From positions 1,124,501 to 1,188,500 of the forward strand of contig OU015568.1 in assembly GCA_907165135.1 (NCBI GenBank): a DNA stretch of 64,000 nt. Direction: 5' to 3'. Below, piece after piece: positions 1 to 10,800 of this stretch. Each line of letters opens with the position of its first letter. Positions within the stretch are counted from its first letter, which is position 1. The notes under the pieces were generated by a model, which did not search any database, was not told the origin of the DNA, and saw only the letters and a program-made list of their open reading frames with translations. The position numbers and the translations under genes were made by a program. Source of the stretch: Oikopleura dioica (lineage: Eukaryota > Chordata > Appendicularia > Copelata > Oikopleuridae).

Positions 1-1455
1 CTGGGCAGGGTGTCTTATTCAGTTGACCTTCAATACCGCTTGCACAGTCATTTTGATCATCATCAGCTACTGATTCCGAAGTGCAAACGTGGCAACTGCT
101 CACATTATTTTCCGACAACTCTCCAGCGATTTCACTGTTGTCCTTATTACAAGGATCTTCTCCAGCCTCAGCAGTGCAGGTCTTGATACAATGTCGTCGT
201 CGAAAACCAGCTGTCTTGCGCCCATCGCAAACGATTGTATCCGGATCTTGCTCAAGGTCAAATGAACTGCCGCAGCCTCGGCGAATCGTAGTCGTCTGTT
301 TGCCAGACGGGAGCCAGTCAACTTCCATTTCCACCACGCATATGTCCTGATTAGGTCCGCAGGGTTCGATGAACCGGTCTGCCGCGTTATTGATGCAGTC
401 CTCGTCGCCCCAGTTCACGATGTTACCCTTGTAGAAACAGTTTGTCAGTTGCTAAGGGAGTACGTTTACCTCGTGGTCCAAGGTCACTGAGCATGTGTAA
501 CAGGAAGGAGTAAATTCAACGAGGCCGGAATTGCATCTGTCCTCAGTGCAAGTACTTCTACACGTCTCATAAAGACCGTTGTTACCATTTACGATCCTGT
601 TCGAAAATGAATGTTGTATAATCAATTTTTCTAGAATCTTACATAGCAAACTCGTCGCATCTTGAGGCTTCATCTGGGAACGCGAAAGGAGAACATCCTT
701 TAGAAAAATGTTGCAGTTCGTTGTCTGCTCCGGGACTAAGATTGAGCGGGAAAAAGTTAGCATTGAAGCAAGCAAAGTTGGCATAAGGCGGGCACTCGGG
801 TACATCATCCGATACTCCGGGGTTATTTTGACAGGAATCCTCATCATCGCCATCTCTAGTATCGCAAGTATTACAGATAAGTTTCACTGGTTTTCCTTCG
901 CCGTCTTTGTTCGTCTCCATCAAGAAAATCGGATCCTGGCCCTCTGGGTAGTCGTTACAGTTGTCTCCGTCCATACACTGATGATAGCATGTTCGTCGAA
1001 TTCTACCATCTTCTTCTATCAATTCGCAGCCTTGCATTTCTGGTCCATTGGGAAAGCTTTAGAAAAATATATAAAAAATCGACCTTTCATAGCGAATCGC
1101 GAAATTTGGCTAGAGAAAAAAAAGGAAAACTTACAGATTGGCATTGTAAGAGTTGCAACTTCTTCTGAGAGAAAATGTCATGGCCCCCGTTTTATCCCAT
1201 GTCGAGACAAATCTTGATTGGCACGCAATTTTCTGGTTGAGACCGGGTCCGACAACGCATGTCTGCAGGATGTCAGGATCTCCTTCCAAATTGAGACATC
1301 TATCGTCTCCAGCGATTGGATTCCCTTTATGATCCCACTCGATATCGCACACTGGACATAAAATCTGTCCAACTGCAGATCCTAAAAAGCGTTTTGGTTG
1401 AAATCTCTCTTGTAGGAAAAATCTTGCCTAAGATAAAACTCGGTAGAAGCTTCAT
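1..1455 (-). CDS. Secreted multi-repeat Ly6/uPAR-like cysteine-rich protein (3' end off window)
   Basis: Five exons can be joined in frame: 1455-1428, 1381-1135, 1056-643, 596-470 and 427 to beyond base 1. The start at 1455 gives a short hydrophobic leader (MKLLPSFILGSAVGQ). The mature part repeats a pattern of CxxC (CPVC, CNTC, CYTC, CHVC), then GC or RxC, then a C..D.CN-type end (for example CMDGDNCND). This is the cysteine spacing of three-finger Ly6/uPAR domains, and at least four units are seen. The first intron has a GC donor (G|GCAAGA) and is 46 bases long; the others are GT-AG. The gene has no stop in the window. Its ligand and role are unknown. The domain call rests on cysteine spacing only and could be a lineage-specific cysteine-rich repeat. 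Confidence 0.7.
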
Positions 1456-1530
1456 TATCGAATGAAGTTGCCCGCATTTCCGGCTGGTTGGGACGTCTGC
1501 CCGAACTTTACGAACGGGCCATAATTTCAC

Positions 1531-2324
1531 TTATCGAAAGTTGAGTTTAAAATGTCAACGTTGCGAAAATATCAAAACCACGCCATCTATTTCGAAAGTT
1601 TGAAAAGTAAAACGCCGCATGAAATTTTCTGAAAGCAAAAAAGTGCTCTAAAATAGCGCGTTTATAAGACTAAAAGTGCTGAAACTAACTTCATTTTGGA
1701 TTTAATTAGTGCTCAAAAAGCCAAATACACCCAAGAGGCTGTTCAATCAAGTACCGTATGCGCTGATGCTTTTAAAAAATGCAAGTGCAGATGTCAAAAA
1801 TTGATGCAGGAGGATAAATGAGCAAATTAAATATGCCGCTTATTTGTACCCAGTACATTAGTTACTTGAAATTTCTCGTTGAAAAATTCTTTTGAATTTT
1901 ACTTCCAAATATATTTTTTATTTGATTAAAAATTCGATCATGAAAAACTAAAAGAAAAAATTGAAAAAGGGCAAAAATGAAAATTTGCAACTAAAGAAAC
2001 TATATTTGATTTTCAATCATCAATCACGAATTCTGAGCCGAACATTTTGTTTTGGAAGAGTATCGGGCTCTCAGAAAATAATCATGCAGTAAATAATTTA
2101 ATCGACTCCGCAAGCGGCGCACGCTCAACCCTCTCTACAATAAATTATATTGCTACGTCGAAACATTTTTATACAGAAAAAAGGTTGAAAACGTCAATTT
2201 TTCATTTTTCTGATGAAAACAGATTGATAATTATCAACCTGACTCAAAGTCATATTGAGAATAAATGAAGAGACAAGTCTAATAAAAATCGAGTCAGAAG
2301 GAACAAAGTCAGACAAGAGCGAAG
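1531..2324. other. Intergenic, no gene seen
   Basis: AT-rich DNA upstream of the Ly6/uPAR-like gene. I see no spliceable reading frame and no clear repeat. Confidence 0.4.
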
Positions 2325-2477
2325 ATGAGACTCCTGGAGTTGATGGCGGAGGATTTTGAAGAGAGAAATTGGCGATTTTATTTGTGCATGGTTTTGGCAG
2401 TGACCGGACCAGTCATGAGCTGGATTTGCTGCTGGAGTTTAGGAACGCTCAAAATCTACACCGAATTTTGTCCCTAA
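2325..2477 (+). CDS. Possible 50-aa single-pass membrane peptide
   Basis: A complete ATG-to-TAA frame of 50 codons starts MRLLELMAEDFEERNWRF and continues into one hydrophobic, Cys/Trp-rich segment (about residues 19-42, including VLAVTGPVMSWICCW). It is too short to recognise and has no clear promoter. The even hydrophobic run and the acidic/basic N-terminus are what make it worth listing. It could also be chance. Confidence 0.2.
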   Translation: MRLLELMAEDFEERNWRFYLCMVLAVTGPVMSWICCWSLGTLKIYTEFCP

Positions 2478-2685
2478 CCCTTACCTAAAATAAGGCTTCT
2501 TTAGTCGGGAAAACAACAACTTTAGAGCTCGAAAAAAGTGTGTTTCGACAGGTACAAACAGGGCCGTTCGCAGAAAACTCTTCCTGAAAAAGTATGAATA
2601 GATGCTCATCAAAAAAATAATGCCTGAATGTTATCTTTTCCTGCCTGTACTTAAATGCACTTGAATAATTTCTAGAGCCATTAAT

Positions 2686-3650
2686 TTATTGAAGAGAAGC
2701 CTTAAGAGCTCCGTAAAGTTTGTTTACAGATTCATTCGAGTCTGACGTCAGATATACAGTTTTCTTCGCGCTGATGATTTTCAGCACTTTCCTCTTGTCT
2801 TGAAAGTCTTCTATGATTTGAACAGAATTGAGCTGTTTATTGGTGATTTCTTCTTTTTTTGATTTCAGGTCGATTTTTAAATTTCCTTGGTGAAATTCGA
2901 CCTGGGCTTCGTGCCATTTTCCACGGCCGAAGAGCGCCGTTTGAAATTTAAGCATGTCTTGAGAGAAAGAAATGGAAAGGGTTGAAGATGTTCTTCGATT
3001 TGCTACAGAAGGGTCCGCATCGTCAGGGTAGAGGGTAACGTAGTTTGAGAGGTCCTGGAAGTCTGCTTTGTTTAATCCTGTGTGTAGATGAAGAACAGTC
3101 TGAATGAAGGAAAATTCTCTTGGGAAAGGGATTTGGGTAGATTTACTTGATTAGATTGCTCGTCGAAAAAGCGCAGTCTCAACTTTAAAGCGGCCAATTC
3201 CTCGTGTAAATATCGCTCAGAAGGGAAAAGATTGTGATCCCCAATGACGATGCTTCCATCAAGACGGGCCAAGATCTTGAAATGATAGACTTCACCATGT
3301 TTTAAGGAGATACATGGAGAATTGTCTGATGATTTTCTCAGAAGAAATGTTCCATCTTAAAATTTAGTTCACAAGAAAGCCAGATATCAGTGTAAAAGGA
3401 GAAGAGAAAAAAACGATTTACCAACAAATTGGTTATTTTGCCGAAGGGGTTAAAAGTTGAACTGACCTAAACTGTTGCATAAAATACTATGCGCAACTTC
3501 TCTCGAGCAGTTTTTCCAGAAAAAGGTCAGTTTCTCATAATCTTCCGTGAGCATCGTTAAGTAAATGATATTCAAGAAATCGAAACAAAAGAAAGGAAAA
3601 GTTCCTGACTCTGAGTTTCTCTTTTGGCGTGTAGTATAACTCAGCGTCAT
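2686..3650 (-). CDS. SH2-domain adaptor-like protein with C-terminal PH-like region
   Basis: Three exons (3650-3467, 3355-3147, 3099-2686) join in frame to 268 residues. Residues about 40-125 form an SH2 domain: SREVAHSIL matches helix A and GTFLLRKSS matches strand B with its phosphotyrosine-binding Arg. A stretch reading GEVYHFKI follows, at the place of strand D. The C-terminal ~90 residues (from DMLKFQTALFG) alternate charged and hydrophobic residues and end in a helix (NESVNKLYGALKASL), as PH/PTB folds do. SH2 followed by PH occurs in DAPP1-type adaptors, but I cannot show orthology. A role in tyrosine-kinase signalling is inferred from the SH2 domain alone. Confidence 0.65.
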
Positions 3651-3923
3651 AATCGTAAAAAATCAAGAAGAAACGTAACCGTCAGCTAATATTTGCAGGT
3701 TATGCTTGCGAAGCCCGCGCTGAATTAGCGGGCTTTATTGGTGAACTTTAGGACTTACCATATTTGATCAAAAGCTAGAAACGAGTCCTTGATTTAATAA
3801 ATTTCCCGTCTAAAATTATAAAATAGACAATCTCAAAACGGAAATGGCCCAAATTTCAATCATAAAACCTCGCCGCACATAGCATTTATTTTGCATTATT
3901 TTTTGATTTTGCATAATTGAAAA

Positions 3924-5512
3924 ATGGCAGAAGGTAGAGACGGAAAATCGCGCCGCAGAAAGTCAAAGGCGGGGCATTCTAAGTCCCGCCGCCGCAGAAC
4001 TGTGGCCAAGGCTGTGGATCTTGAGGACAAGTTCGATGTCAAGAAACTCTTCCAGGAGAAGTCTGCCTTGAGTGAAATAACTTCCACTGAGCTTCAGAAT
4101 GCTAAGAAGGCTCTTTATCAGGTAGAAAACCGCTCAAATCCTTATTGATACCCTTAATTCAAGGCGGCCAAAACAGCTGTTCGCGCTCGCCGAGTCGATC
4201 CAGCCAAATCCACCGAAGCGGCCAAAAAACTCAATGCGAAGGCGAAAGAAATCAAAAATGCTGCTGATGGAATCTACAAGAACTCTAAAGCCAATAAGAA
4301 GGCAGCACTCAAGTTGAACAAGACGTTAAAAAAACACGCCTCAGGAACGCGGATTATCTTTGTTCTAAGAATCTAAAGTTGTTTTGACAAGATAAATGTA
4401 TTAAAATTTAGAGCATCAGATGCGGCTCGCGACGTGTTTGCACTACATACAGACAATCCACCTCATCAGATATTGATGGATCGGTCCTTTCTGGCGAAGC
4501 AGATGTCCCCGTTGATCCCGTTGAAGCATCTCAAGAGGCCGCAGAGGTGACCTTTTCCGACATCATTTTCTCTTCTCCAGTCCTGATTTTAGCTTTCAAA
4601 AACTGCTGCCGCAATTGCCGAGCAAACTGCAAAAGTCACCGCTGATCCAAACGAGGAATCCGTCACTGACGGCCCTGAACTCGCCAAGGAAGCATTCAAG
4701 ACTGCTAAAGCCAAGGCTCAAACCTCCATCAAGCGAGCAAAGGCTGGAGCGAACAACTATCTCAATCTCTTGGAAAAGAGCATCAATGATTTGAAAAACA
4801 ACGGCGAGAAGTCACTCAAGCAGCTTGCTAAAGCGACCAAGGACAAGAACGATGGAAGCTGCTTAACTTCTGTCAAGGAAGGATTCAACGAGCTGGCGGA
4901 TAAAGTTGAGGATGCGCTTGAAGATGCTGAGGAGGAAGCGAGGTGCAATCTTAAAAACTAAGGAACAGAATTCTTATCTCATGTTTCAGAAAGCTCCTCG
5001 GTGAAGCCAAGGAATCCCTCGAAGAAGCCACTAACGCCGGCCTCGATGTCATTTCCGACATAACCGGAGCTGCAGCTGAAGCAACTGGCGCCGACACCAC
5101 TGATGGCGGCGCTCTTTCTTCCTGCAAAGAAAAGATCAACGCTTGCAAAGAACAAGTGGAAGACAAACTCGAAGATGTTCAGGAAGCAATTGAATCCGTC
5201 GCCGAACACGCCGCTAACGCTGTCGATGAGCTTGGTGATCTTTTCGAAGAATCCGCGGACAAGGTCGCCGAGGCGGGAGAGCAAGCCCTCGCTGCAGTTG
5301 AGAATCAAATCCAAGCGGATGGAGGAGCCTGGTCTTCTCTCCAAGCGAGCTGCGCAAAATGCACCGCTGAGACTCGAGAAGCCATTGATGAGCTCGCTCA
5401 GGATGCTCAGGAGTTGGTCAAGGATATTGAATCTGAGGTCAAAGATGCGCTCAATCTCGATGATGATAATGAGGAGCCTGAAGCTGAAGCTGATCCTGCT
5501 GCTACTGCATAA
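3924..5512 (+). CDS. Ala/Lys/Glu-rich helical protein with basic N-terminus
   Basis: The protein starts with a strongly basic stretch (MAEGRDGKSRRRKSKAGHSK), then long runs of A, K and E with repeating AKE/EAV patterns that predict continuous amphipathic helix. It ends in an acidic tail (DDDNEEPEAEADPAATA). Exon joins that work are 3924-4122 to about 4165, a poorly resolved intron near 4330-4465, 4546 to about 4596, and 4942 to 4989. Two CK(E/C)-type cysteine spots (SSCKEKINACKEQ and ASCAKCTAE) could make disulfides. It resembles LEA-like, apolipoprotein-like or H1-like sequences in composition only. No family is recognised. Confidence 0.55.
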
Positions 5513-5866
5513 TCGATACTCTCTCAATATATTTTTGATAAAAGAAATATTAAAAAATTACTTATAACAATTCTTCAAGGGTTTTATTAACATCGATTAT
5601 AATTAAGTTTCAACAATAAAGTAAATTTTTAAAGTAAAGAATGATTCTTATTAGGAAATGTACCTAATTTCGAATTTTTAAAAGCGAAGGATCGAAGAAA
5701 GAAATAAAACAAGGTTTTTTGAAAGTATTTTTATATTTTACTCTGGGCAGAGGCTGATAAAAAAAGTACAAAATAAAAATGTCAATGTGTAAAATTTTCA
5801 TTGTAAATGAAGTGAACGATTATTTTAAGTGATTGTGACTCTGACAGTTATTGATACAGTCTGTTT
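5513..5866. other. Convergent 3' spacer
   Basis: AT-rich spacer between two genes that end towards each other. It holds AATAAA-like signals (for example near 5618 and 5704) and nothing else that I can support. Confidence 0.4.
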
Positions 5867-7051
5867 TTATTCGTCCATTTGATCATCAAGCTGCCAATTT
5901 GCCTTACTAAATCGTTGATCATCTTCTTGGTCGGATAGTATCTCCGGTTTTACTTCACCCTTACACTCCAACACATCGTCATCATCTTCCTTCACTTCTA
6001 TTTTCACAGATTCTTGCTCTGAAGATTCCGACTCTGAGAAAGTACTCATATTTGGCAGCTCGTGTTTTCCACTCTCCATCCTAGCCACTCGTCTCCGGAC
6101 TCTTTTAAATAGGTTTCGAACCATTTTTCAGAAGTAAAACTCTTCAACTAAGAAAAAAACCCGTTCCTGAACCACGACCAGACAACTTGTTCTTGAAGCC
6201 CAGTTTTGCTGCAGATACTAAGAACTGTATTTTTTGTAGGAAGGTTTTTCTCAGCGAATGATTCTTCCAAAAGATTCTTCATTTCATCAGTCATTGTTTC
6301 TCCCACTTTCTGAAATAAAAATGAGTCGTTATCTAAATCAAAAAAAATTCTTACAATTTTTGACGAGCTAGCTTTCCTGTCCTCAGGCGTCACCAATAGT
6401 TTGGGAGAAACAGCGACTGAGGTAGAAGAAGCGGGTCTTTCTTTTGAATCAGCTTCAATTTTCACGGCTTGCGCAGAAGTATCATTTTTGGATGTTTGAA
6501 GTGGGTTAATCTTCACGTCAGAATTCGAGTTTTCGATCACCAGGCGGCTTCGCCATTCGCCAGTTCTTCTCGAAGTCGAGCCATTTGATTGAACGATTGG
6601 TACCAAGTGAGTTACAGTACCTAGGACTTTTCTAGAGGGCATATGACATGAATCATTACTCACCAGATTTGGTTGGGTTTGGTGGTGAAACAATCGATTG
6701 ATTCAAGTCACTGACCTTACCATCTCGAATTTTGAAGGAAGGTTTCAAGGGCACGTTTTTAGAGAGTGTTTCAGAAAGAATCGGGACGAGTTCAGGGACT
6801 TTCTTTGCGTCTTTCTTCGGTGGAAACGCTTCGACGCCAGACCTTCGAATTTCCCAGCCGAAAAACCTGTCCCGAGGTCGACGAGCAGATGGAACATGAA
6901 TTTCGAATTTCATGAAGGTGTCTTCGCCGTCATAAAGCTTCAGCGCTTTCTGGAACTCTTTCTGCAGATTTTCAATAATTTTCTTTCGTTGTCTGTATCG
7001 CGCTTTTCTTTGAGCATTCTTCGTCCTTTTGTCTTCGCTTGTAGAGGCCAT
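5867..7051 (-). CDS. Homeodomain protein with N-terminal bZIP-like basic region
   Basis: Exons join through short introns at about 6655-6613, 6353-6311 and 6163-6110. The N-terminus (NAQRKARYRQRKKIIENL) has the bZIP spacing of Asn, seven residues, Arg, then Leu nine residues later, though the zipper is short. The C-terminal half holds a divergent homeodomain: helix 1 EMKNLLEESFAEKN, helix 2 TVLSICSKTG and the recognition helix QVVWSWFRNGVRRRVAR with the invariant WF.N core. A Glu/Asp-rich tail follows (EVKEDDDD). It is probably a nuclear DNA-binding protein. The homeodomain call is fairly firm; the bZIP label is only a motif match. Confidence 0.65.
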
Positions 7052-7533
7052 GATCTCTTTATTCCATCAGAAAAGCGTGTTTCCTTCCAAAGATTATTTA
7101 TCTGTCAGAAAATGAAAATCTGAACATGTCGAAGAAAACATTGCCCAATGGAACGATCGATCTAGAAAAGAGCGCGCTTTTAGTTTGACGAATCAGAAAC
7201 CCGGAATCGGTCAAAGATCCACGGAGGTCTTCATGCTCAAGATTTTAACGAATTTTGAACCTTCCGTCAAAAATGTGTTTCATTTATTTTACTTTTATTC
7301 TAAATAAGAGCAACCAGTTTTACTGATAATTTTTAAAGATCTGGACCCAATTATCTATTTTCACATAAACAATCCCTAAAGGCCGTAAAGTCCCAAAACC
7401 TCCAAATTTTTAATCGTCATTTTTTACAACCGGCAGCGTTGTGACTCAAGGTCATCAAATAAGGAGGTCTTTGTCCAAATTGCCGCTCATTTCAATTTTC
7501 AAATTTTCACCACTCGAGAAAATCAAAAAAAAA

Positions 7534-8417
7534 ATGTCCGTCGAAGGCAAAGCTGAAATCGGCGAAAAAGCACCAACTTGGACTTGCAAAGCCGTCGTTG
7601 ATGAAGAATTTGTTGATATTTCTTCAAGGTGCGTTTCATTTTTGGCGTTCTTTTGTAAGCGGATTTTTAGCGATTACAAGGACAAATGGTTGATTCTGTT
7701 CTTCTACCCGCTGGATTTCACCTTTGTCTGTCCAACCGAGATCATCGCCTTTTCCGAAGCGGCGAAATCCTTCCGCGAAATCAACTGCGAAGTGGTTGCT
7801 GCATCATGTGACTCGCAGTTCACCCATCTTGCCTGGATGAATCAACCGAAGAAGGAAGGGGGTCTTGGCGAAGGTAAAAGAATACTTTTTCCTTCTTTTT
7901 TGACTCATTTTGTAGTTGATATTCCCATCATTGCTGATACCAATCACGCTCTTTCAAAAGCATTTGGAGTTTTGAAGAAAGACGAAGGCATTCCATACAG
8001 AGGATTGTTCATCATCGACAACAACGTAAATCCTTATTCCGTGCTCGGCAACCTGTGTAGAACCCTGAGTCAGGATCCCTGACCCGGCTTTTATAAAAGC
8101 TCTTTCGGAACCCTTACTCAGGTTTCTATACGGGTTGCCGAGGCTTGAACTTGCTCGATGTTCGTAAAATGAACCGATTTTAGGACGTTATCAGGCAAAT
8201 TACGATCAATGATCTCCCGGTTGGAAGAAGCGTTGATGAAGTCAAACGACTCGTCAAGGGTTTGGTGTATTTAAGAAACAAGAAATCGAAAATTTAAGCC
8301 TTCCAATTTGTGGATAAGTTTGGGGAAGTCTGCCCAGAAAACTGGCAGCCAGACGCGAAAACAATCGTCCCGACTGTTGAAGGCTCCAAGAAATACTTCG
8401 AAGAAGTCAACAACTGA
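7534..8417 (+). CDS. Typical 2-Cys peroxiredoxin (Prx1/2 type)
   Basis: Peroxiredoxins reduce hydrogen peroxide and organic peroxides using thioredoxin as electron donor. Five exons join to about 197 residues. The peroxidatic site is [14 protein letters not shown]. The partner region is [20 protein letters not shown], then [13 protein letters not shown] and [11 protein letters not shown]. The resolving cysteine lies in GEVCPENW, and the end ([12 protein letters not shown]) corresponds to the usual C-terminal YF region. The start at 7534 gives [14 protein letters not shown], as in the family. The third intron, after IIDNN, carries a GGCAACC-family inverted-repeat element. The protein is likely cytosolic, as there is no leader. 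Confidence 0.93.
8041..8144. mobile_element. GGCAACC-family MITE in peroxiredoxin intron
   Basis: The left end reads CTCGGCAACCTGTGTAGAA. The right end is its imperfect inverse (CTCAGGTTTCTATACGGGTT followed by GCCGAGG). The centre holds more CTGAGTCAGG-like repeats. It starts about 20 bases after the splice donor. Related copies lie at 9552, 32723, 34614 and 62939. Confidence 0.7.
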
Positions 8418-9037
8418 AACTTCCAGTCTGAAAGTCATGAGTTTTTTCTTTCAAATCTTTTCTACCGAATAAAAACACCTTCCAATCAACTGTTGGTTGC
8501 ATAACAATAAAACTGAAAAGCAATAAATCAAAACGACCTCGATTGACAGGTGATCGGATGAGACAAGATCGTTAATTTAGTTGGGTAAAACATATAGAAC
8601 AAAAACCATAAAATGGTTCTAGCGAACAACTTGAGTATGAAATTCGTGTTTAATAGAAAAAGTAAACGGAAATAAAGAGAAGAGCAAAATTTGAATATTC
8701 AGAATAATGGGTACGGTTCAAAATCATTATGCTGGTTCGGCAAACCTTCAAAAAGGCATACAGGGTCAATTGAGAGACAGCTAGAATTCCGTATCCATGA
8801 TCCTTGGCGCTCTTGTTCCGCATCTTTCCATCATGGCTTTCAATCATCTGGCTTTGACATAAATAACCCTAAAGGCCGTATAGTCCCAAAACCTCCAAAT
8901 TTATAATTGCCATTTTTACAACCGATAACGTTGTGACTCAAGGTCATCAAATAAGGAGGTCTTTGTCCAAATTGCCGCTCATTTCAATTTTTCATTTAAT
9001 TTCGAATTTTTACTACTCAAGAAAATCAAGATAGAAA

Positions 9038-9836
9038 ATGTTTGTCAAAGGCAAAGCTGAAATCGGCGAAAAGGCGCCAACTTGGACTTGCGAAGCCGTT
9101 GTTGATGAAGAACCTGTTGATATTTCTTCGAGGTGAGTTTTATTTTTGTCGTTCTATTATTGACGGATTTTTAAGCGATTACAAGGACAAATGGTTGATT
9201 TTGTTTTTCTACCCGCGTGATTTCTCCTTAGTCTGCTCACCAGAGATCATCGCTTTTTCGAAAGCAGCGAAATCCTTCCGGGAAATCAACTGCGAAGTCG
9301 TAGCTGCATCATGTAACTCGCAATTCGATCATCTTGTCTGGATGAAGAAACCGAAGAAGGAAGGGGCTCTTGGCAAAGGTAACAAATAAATTTTTCCGGA
9401 ATTTTTTTACTCTTTTTCAAGTTGATATTCCCATCATCGCTGATGGCAATCAAGATCTTTCAACAGCATTTGGAGTTTTGAAAAAAGGCGAAGATATTCC
9501 ATACAGAAGCTTGTTCATCATCGATAACAACGTAAATTCTACCATATTCATTGCTCGGCAACCTGTGTAGAAACCTGAGTTAAGGTACCTGACGCGGCTT
9601 CCATAGAGTTTTCAAAACCCTGACTCAGGTTTCTATACAGCTTGCCGAAATGTTATTCCGAATAACTTATTCGTTAAATGAACCGATTTTAGGACGTAAT
9701 CAGACATATAACCATCAACGATCTCCCGGGTGGACGAAGCATTGATGAAGTCAAACGACTAGTCAAGGGTTTGGAGTTTTTTAGAAGCATGAAATCAAAA
9801 ATTTAAGCCTTCCAAAACGATCGTCCCATCTGTTGA
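9038..9836 (+). pseudogene. Truncated peroxiredoxin copy lacking the resolving-Cys segment
   Basis: The first four exons are intact and in frame ([16 protein letters not shown], then FYPRDFSLVCSPEI), so the peroxidatic cysteine remains, but the usual CPTE becomes CSPE. In the last exon a deletion of 53 bases, relative to the first copy, removes the resolving-cysteine segment and shifts the frame. The protein then ends a few residues after KAFQ, at 9834-9836. It is either a decaying copy or a one-Cys-like derivative that still reacts with peroxide. Loss of the resolving cysteine and of the C-terminal YF region makes normal cycling unlikely. Confidence 0.75.
9552..9649. mobile_element. GGCAACC-family MITE in second peroxiredoxin intron
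   Basis: Same element at the same intron position as at 8041, inherited through the duplication. The ends read CTCGGCAACCTGTGTAGAAA and CTCAGGTTTCTATACAGCTT. Confidence 0.65.
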
Positions 9837-10310
9837 AGTCTCAAAGAAGTACTTCGAAGAAGTCAACAACTGAAGAAAAGCTCTGTCTTTAAAATCTTTT
9901 CTAGCGAATAAAACCCCTTTCAATCAACTGATGGTTGCATAACAATAAAATTGAAAAGCAATAAATCAAAACGACCTCGATTGACAGCTGATCGGACAAG
10001 ACAAGATCGTTAATTTGGTTGGGTAAAACATATGTAACAAGAACCATAAAATGGTTCTAGCGAACAACTTGAGTATGAGATTCGTGTGTTATAGAAAAAA
10101 TAAACGGAAGTAAAGAGAAGAACAAAGTTTGAATATTCAGAATGATGGGTACGGTTCAAAATTTCTTCATTCTTTTTTGAATAACTTTTTGATCTTCCTG
10201 ATTTATTAGCTCTTTCTGAATACTCATGTTTAATCGAATAAAGAGGGATGATCAAGATTTCACTCAGAAAATCTTATCGAGCTTACAGTCAATTAGATTT
10301 TCTGATTGAC

Positions 10311-10542
10311 TGATTCTAGCGTAATAATGGCAGACAGGAATATCTCCAATTAACAGAAACTTCTAACGAGCTTTGTTCCAAAATAAAGTTTCAGCTAAAA
10401 TTTTTGAGTAAAAATATCACAAAATGAAAATTTTATAAATTCATAAGTTTTGGAAATTGCATTTTCTTTCTCGGGAAAAATACCGGTAGAAATTTATATG
10501 AATTGGAGATATTCCAATATGCCTCTATATTACGCCAGAATC
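10311..10542. mobile_element. Inverted-repeat element upstream of riboflavin transporter
   Basis: Imperfect inverted arms of about 42 bases. The left begins GATTCTAGCGTAATAATGG. The right is the inverse of GATTCTGGCGTAATA, with GGAATATCTCCAATT shared by both. It is MITE-like with no coding capacity. The rest of 10161-10720 holds no gene that I can see. Confidence 0.5.
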
Positions 10543-10725
10543 TGCCAATTGGAAAAGTGCATCAAAATGACGCAAAAAGAGGAATTTCCTTCTTTCGAAG
10601 GATCTGGACGCGCGCGCTGATTCGCGGAGCCTCTCGTTCACTGAGTCACAGTGTTCCAATTTATCGAAAAATGAGAATACAGACACTTTTGTGGATTTAA
10701 CATTTTTACGAGTCGAGAGAAACTG

Positions 10726-10736
10726 TATATAAAAAA
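10726..10736 (+). promoter_or_regulatory. TATA box of riboflavin transporter gene
   Basis: TATATAAAAAA lies 65-75 bases upstream of the start codon at 10801, a normal spacing for a core promoter with a short leader. Confidence 0.5.
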
Positions 10737-10800
10737 CGAAACTTCTTGAACCAAGAAAAAAGAGAAAGAAGCTTTTTGGTATCCAGAAATTCCGAAAGAA

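Larger units (their letters stand above)
7371..8722. repeat. Tandem duplication unit 1 (peroxiredoxin unit)
   Basis: The sequence from just after ACATAAACAATCCCTAAAGG through the peroxiredoxin gene to GGTACGGTTCAAAAT recurs in order at 8862-10160. Promoter, exons, introns and downstream flank are all duplicated, so this is a segmental DNA duplication and not a retrocopy. Confidence 0.8.
8862..10160. repeat. Tandem duplication unit 2 (peroxiredoxin unit)
   Basis: Second copy of the 7371-8722 unit, with scattered substitutions and small deletions. The stretch between the units (8723-8861) is not duplicated. Confidence 0.8.
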
